From Lachnoclostridium sp. UBA739 (GTDB lineage: Bacteria; Bacillota_A; Clostridia; Lachnospirales; Lachnospiraceae), in NCBI GenBank assembly GCA_002297865.1, contig DBKX01000187.1, positions 12,552-19,164 of the forward strand: 6,613 nt of DNA, in the 5' to 3' direction. Each line of letters starts with the position of its first letter. Positions within the stretch are counted from its first letter, which is position 1. Positions 6,020-6,613 of this stretch are shown here, in pieces. Under the pieces are notes generated by a model that was not told the DNA's origin, did no database searches, and saw nothing but the letters and a program-made list of their open reading frames with translations. The translations under genes were made by a program, and so were the position numbers.

Positions 6020-6032
6020 TACTTTTGTAATA
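5994..6032 (+). promoter_or_regulatory. Four hexamers at 11-base period, candidate OmpR/PhoB-type regulator site
   Basis: On the plus strand GTAACA (5994), TTAACA (6005), GCAATA (6016) and GTAATA (6027) start exactly 11 bases apart, with T-rich 5-base spacers. The last two are part of a longer direct repeat, TTTTGCAATA/TTTTGTAATA (6012-6021 and 6023-6032). TTAACA-like hexamers at one helical turn are the layout bound by PhoP/PhoB-family response regulators. The array covers both boxes of the putative CAP-gene promoter, which would favour repression. AT-rich composition makes chance matches possible. Confidence 0.3.
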
Positions 6033-6060
6033 GTTTTTTACTTTTAACTAGTAGTTTCCA

Positions 6061-6089
6061 AATAAAAAAGGAAGCTAAAAACTTCCTTT
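6061..6089 (-). terminator. Intrinsic terminator after ilvC
   Basis: On the minus strand the stem AAAGGAAG (6089-6082) pairs perfectly with CTTCCTTT (6074-6067) around a 7-base loop, followed by a T run to 6061. It lies about 60 bases beyond the ilvC stop and ends that transcript before the CAP gene. Confidence 0.8.
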
Positions 6090-6148
6090 ATCGAAAGGTT
6101 ATTTTTATCTTCCTTTTATCAATTCTTCTACAAAAATAGAAATTCAAA

Positions 6149-6613
<465 letters not shown>

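Larger units (their letters stand above)
5923..6148. other. Intergenic region between ilvC and the CAP gene
   Basis: This 226-base gap contains the ilvC terminator, the possible CAP-gene promoter and the 11-base-period hexamers listed separately. It also contains the CAP-gene ribosome binding site (AGAGGA on the minus strand, 5936-5931). The perfect small palindrome TTACA-A-TGTAA (5987-5997) overlaps the putative -10. No small ORF with a convincing ribosome binding site is seen. Confidence 0.6.

Overview
The window looks like ordinary chromosome from a low-GC Gram-positive, most likely a Clostridia/Lachnospiraceae-type bacterium. This is inferred from strong AGGAGG-type ribosome binding sites, TATAAT promoters, T-tailed hairpin terminators, a GHKL-type sensor kinase paired with a LytTR regulator, and a secreted FN3-CAP protein. 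No species is assigned. There are no RNA genes, insertion sequences, CRISPR arrays or phage genes.

Layout: six of the seven genes are on the minus strand; only mutY is on the plus strand. From right to left the minus-strand genes are as follows. (1) The C-terminal half of ilvC, ketol-acid reductoisomerase (6149-6613, cut by the window edge), ends at its own hairpin terminator. (2) A secreted two-FN3 plus CAP-domain protein (4873-5922) has its own upstream region of about 225 bases. (3) metY, O-acetylhomoserine sulfhydrylase (2323-3603), is followed 46 bases later by (4) a HAD-family phosphatase (1626-2276, TTG start); these two probably form an operon. (5) A LytTR response regulator (683-1429) overlaps by a few codons (6) the membrane part of its sensor kinase (1-708, cut by the window edge). 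mutY, the A:G-mismatch adenine glycosylase (3774-4823), is divergent from metY and convergent with the CAP gene, and it shares a bidirectional terminator with the latter.

Functionally this is a patchwork: branched-chain amino acid synthesis (ilvC), methionine/cysteine sulfur assimilation (metY), metabolite phosphatase or housecleaning (HAD), oxidative DNA damage repair (mutY), a cell-surface or secreted protein, and a two-component system of the kind that often senses peptides or cell-envelope signals. Nothing ties them into one pathway.

The most interesting unexplained signals are in the intergenic DNA. One is a run of four related hexamers at exact 11-base spacing across the putative CAP-gene promoter, which resembles the site architecture of OmpR/PhoB-family regulators. 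The second is a 20-base palindrome resembling a CRP/FNR-family site upstream of the two-component operon. The third is a perfect inverted repeat inside the likely mutY promoter. I found no convincing new multi-gene system.
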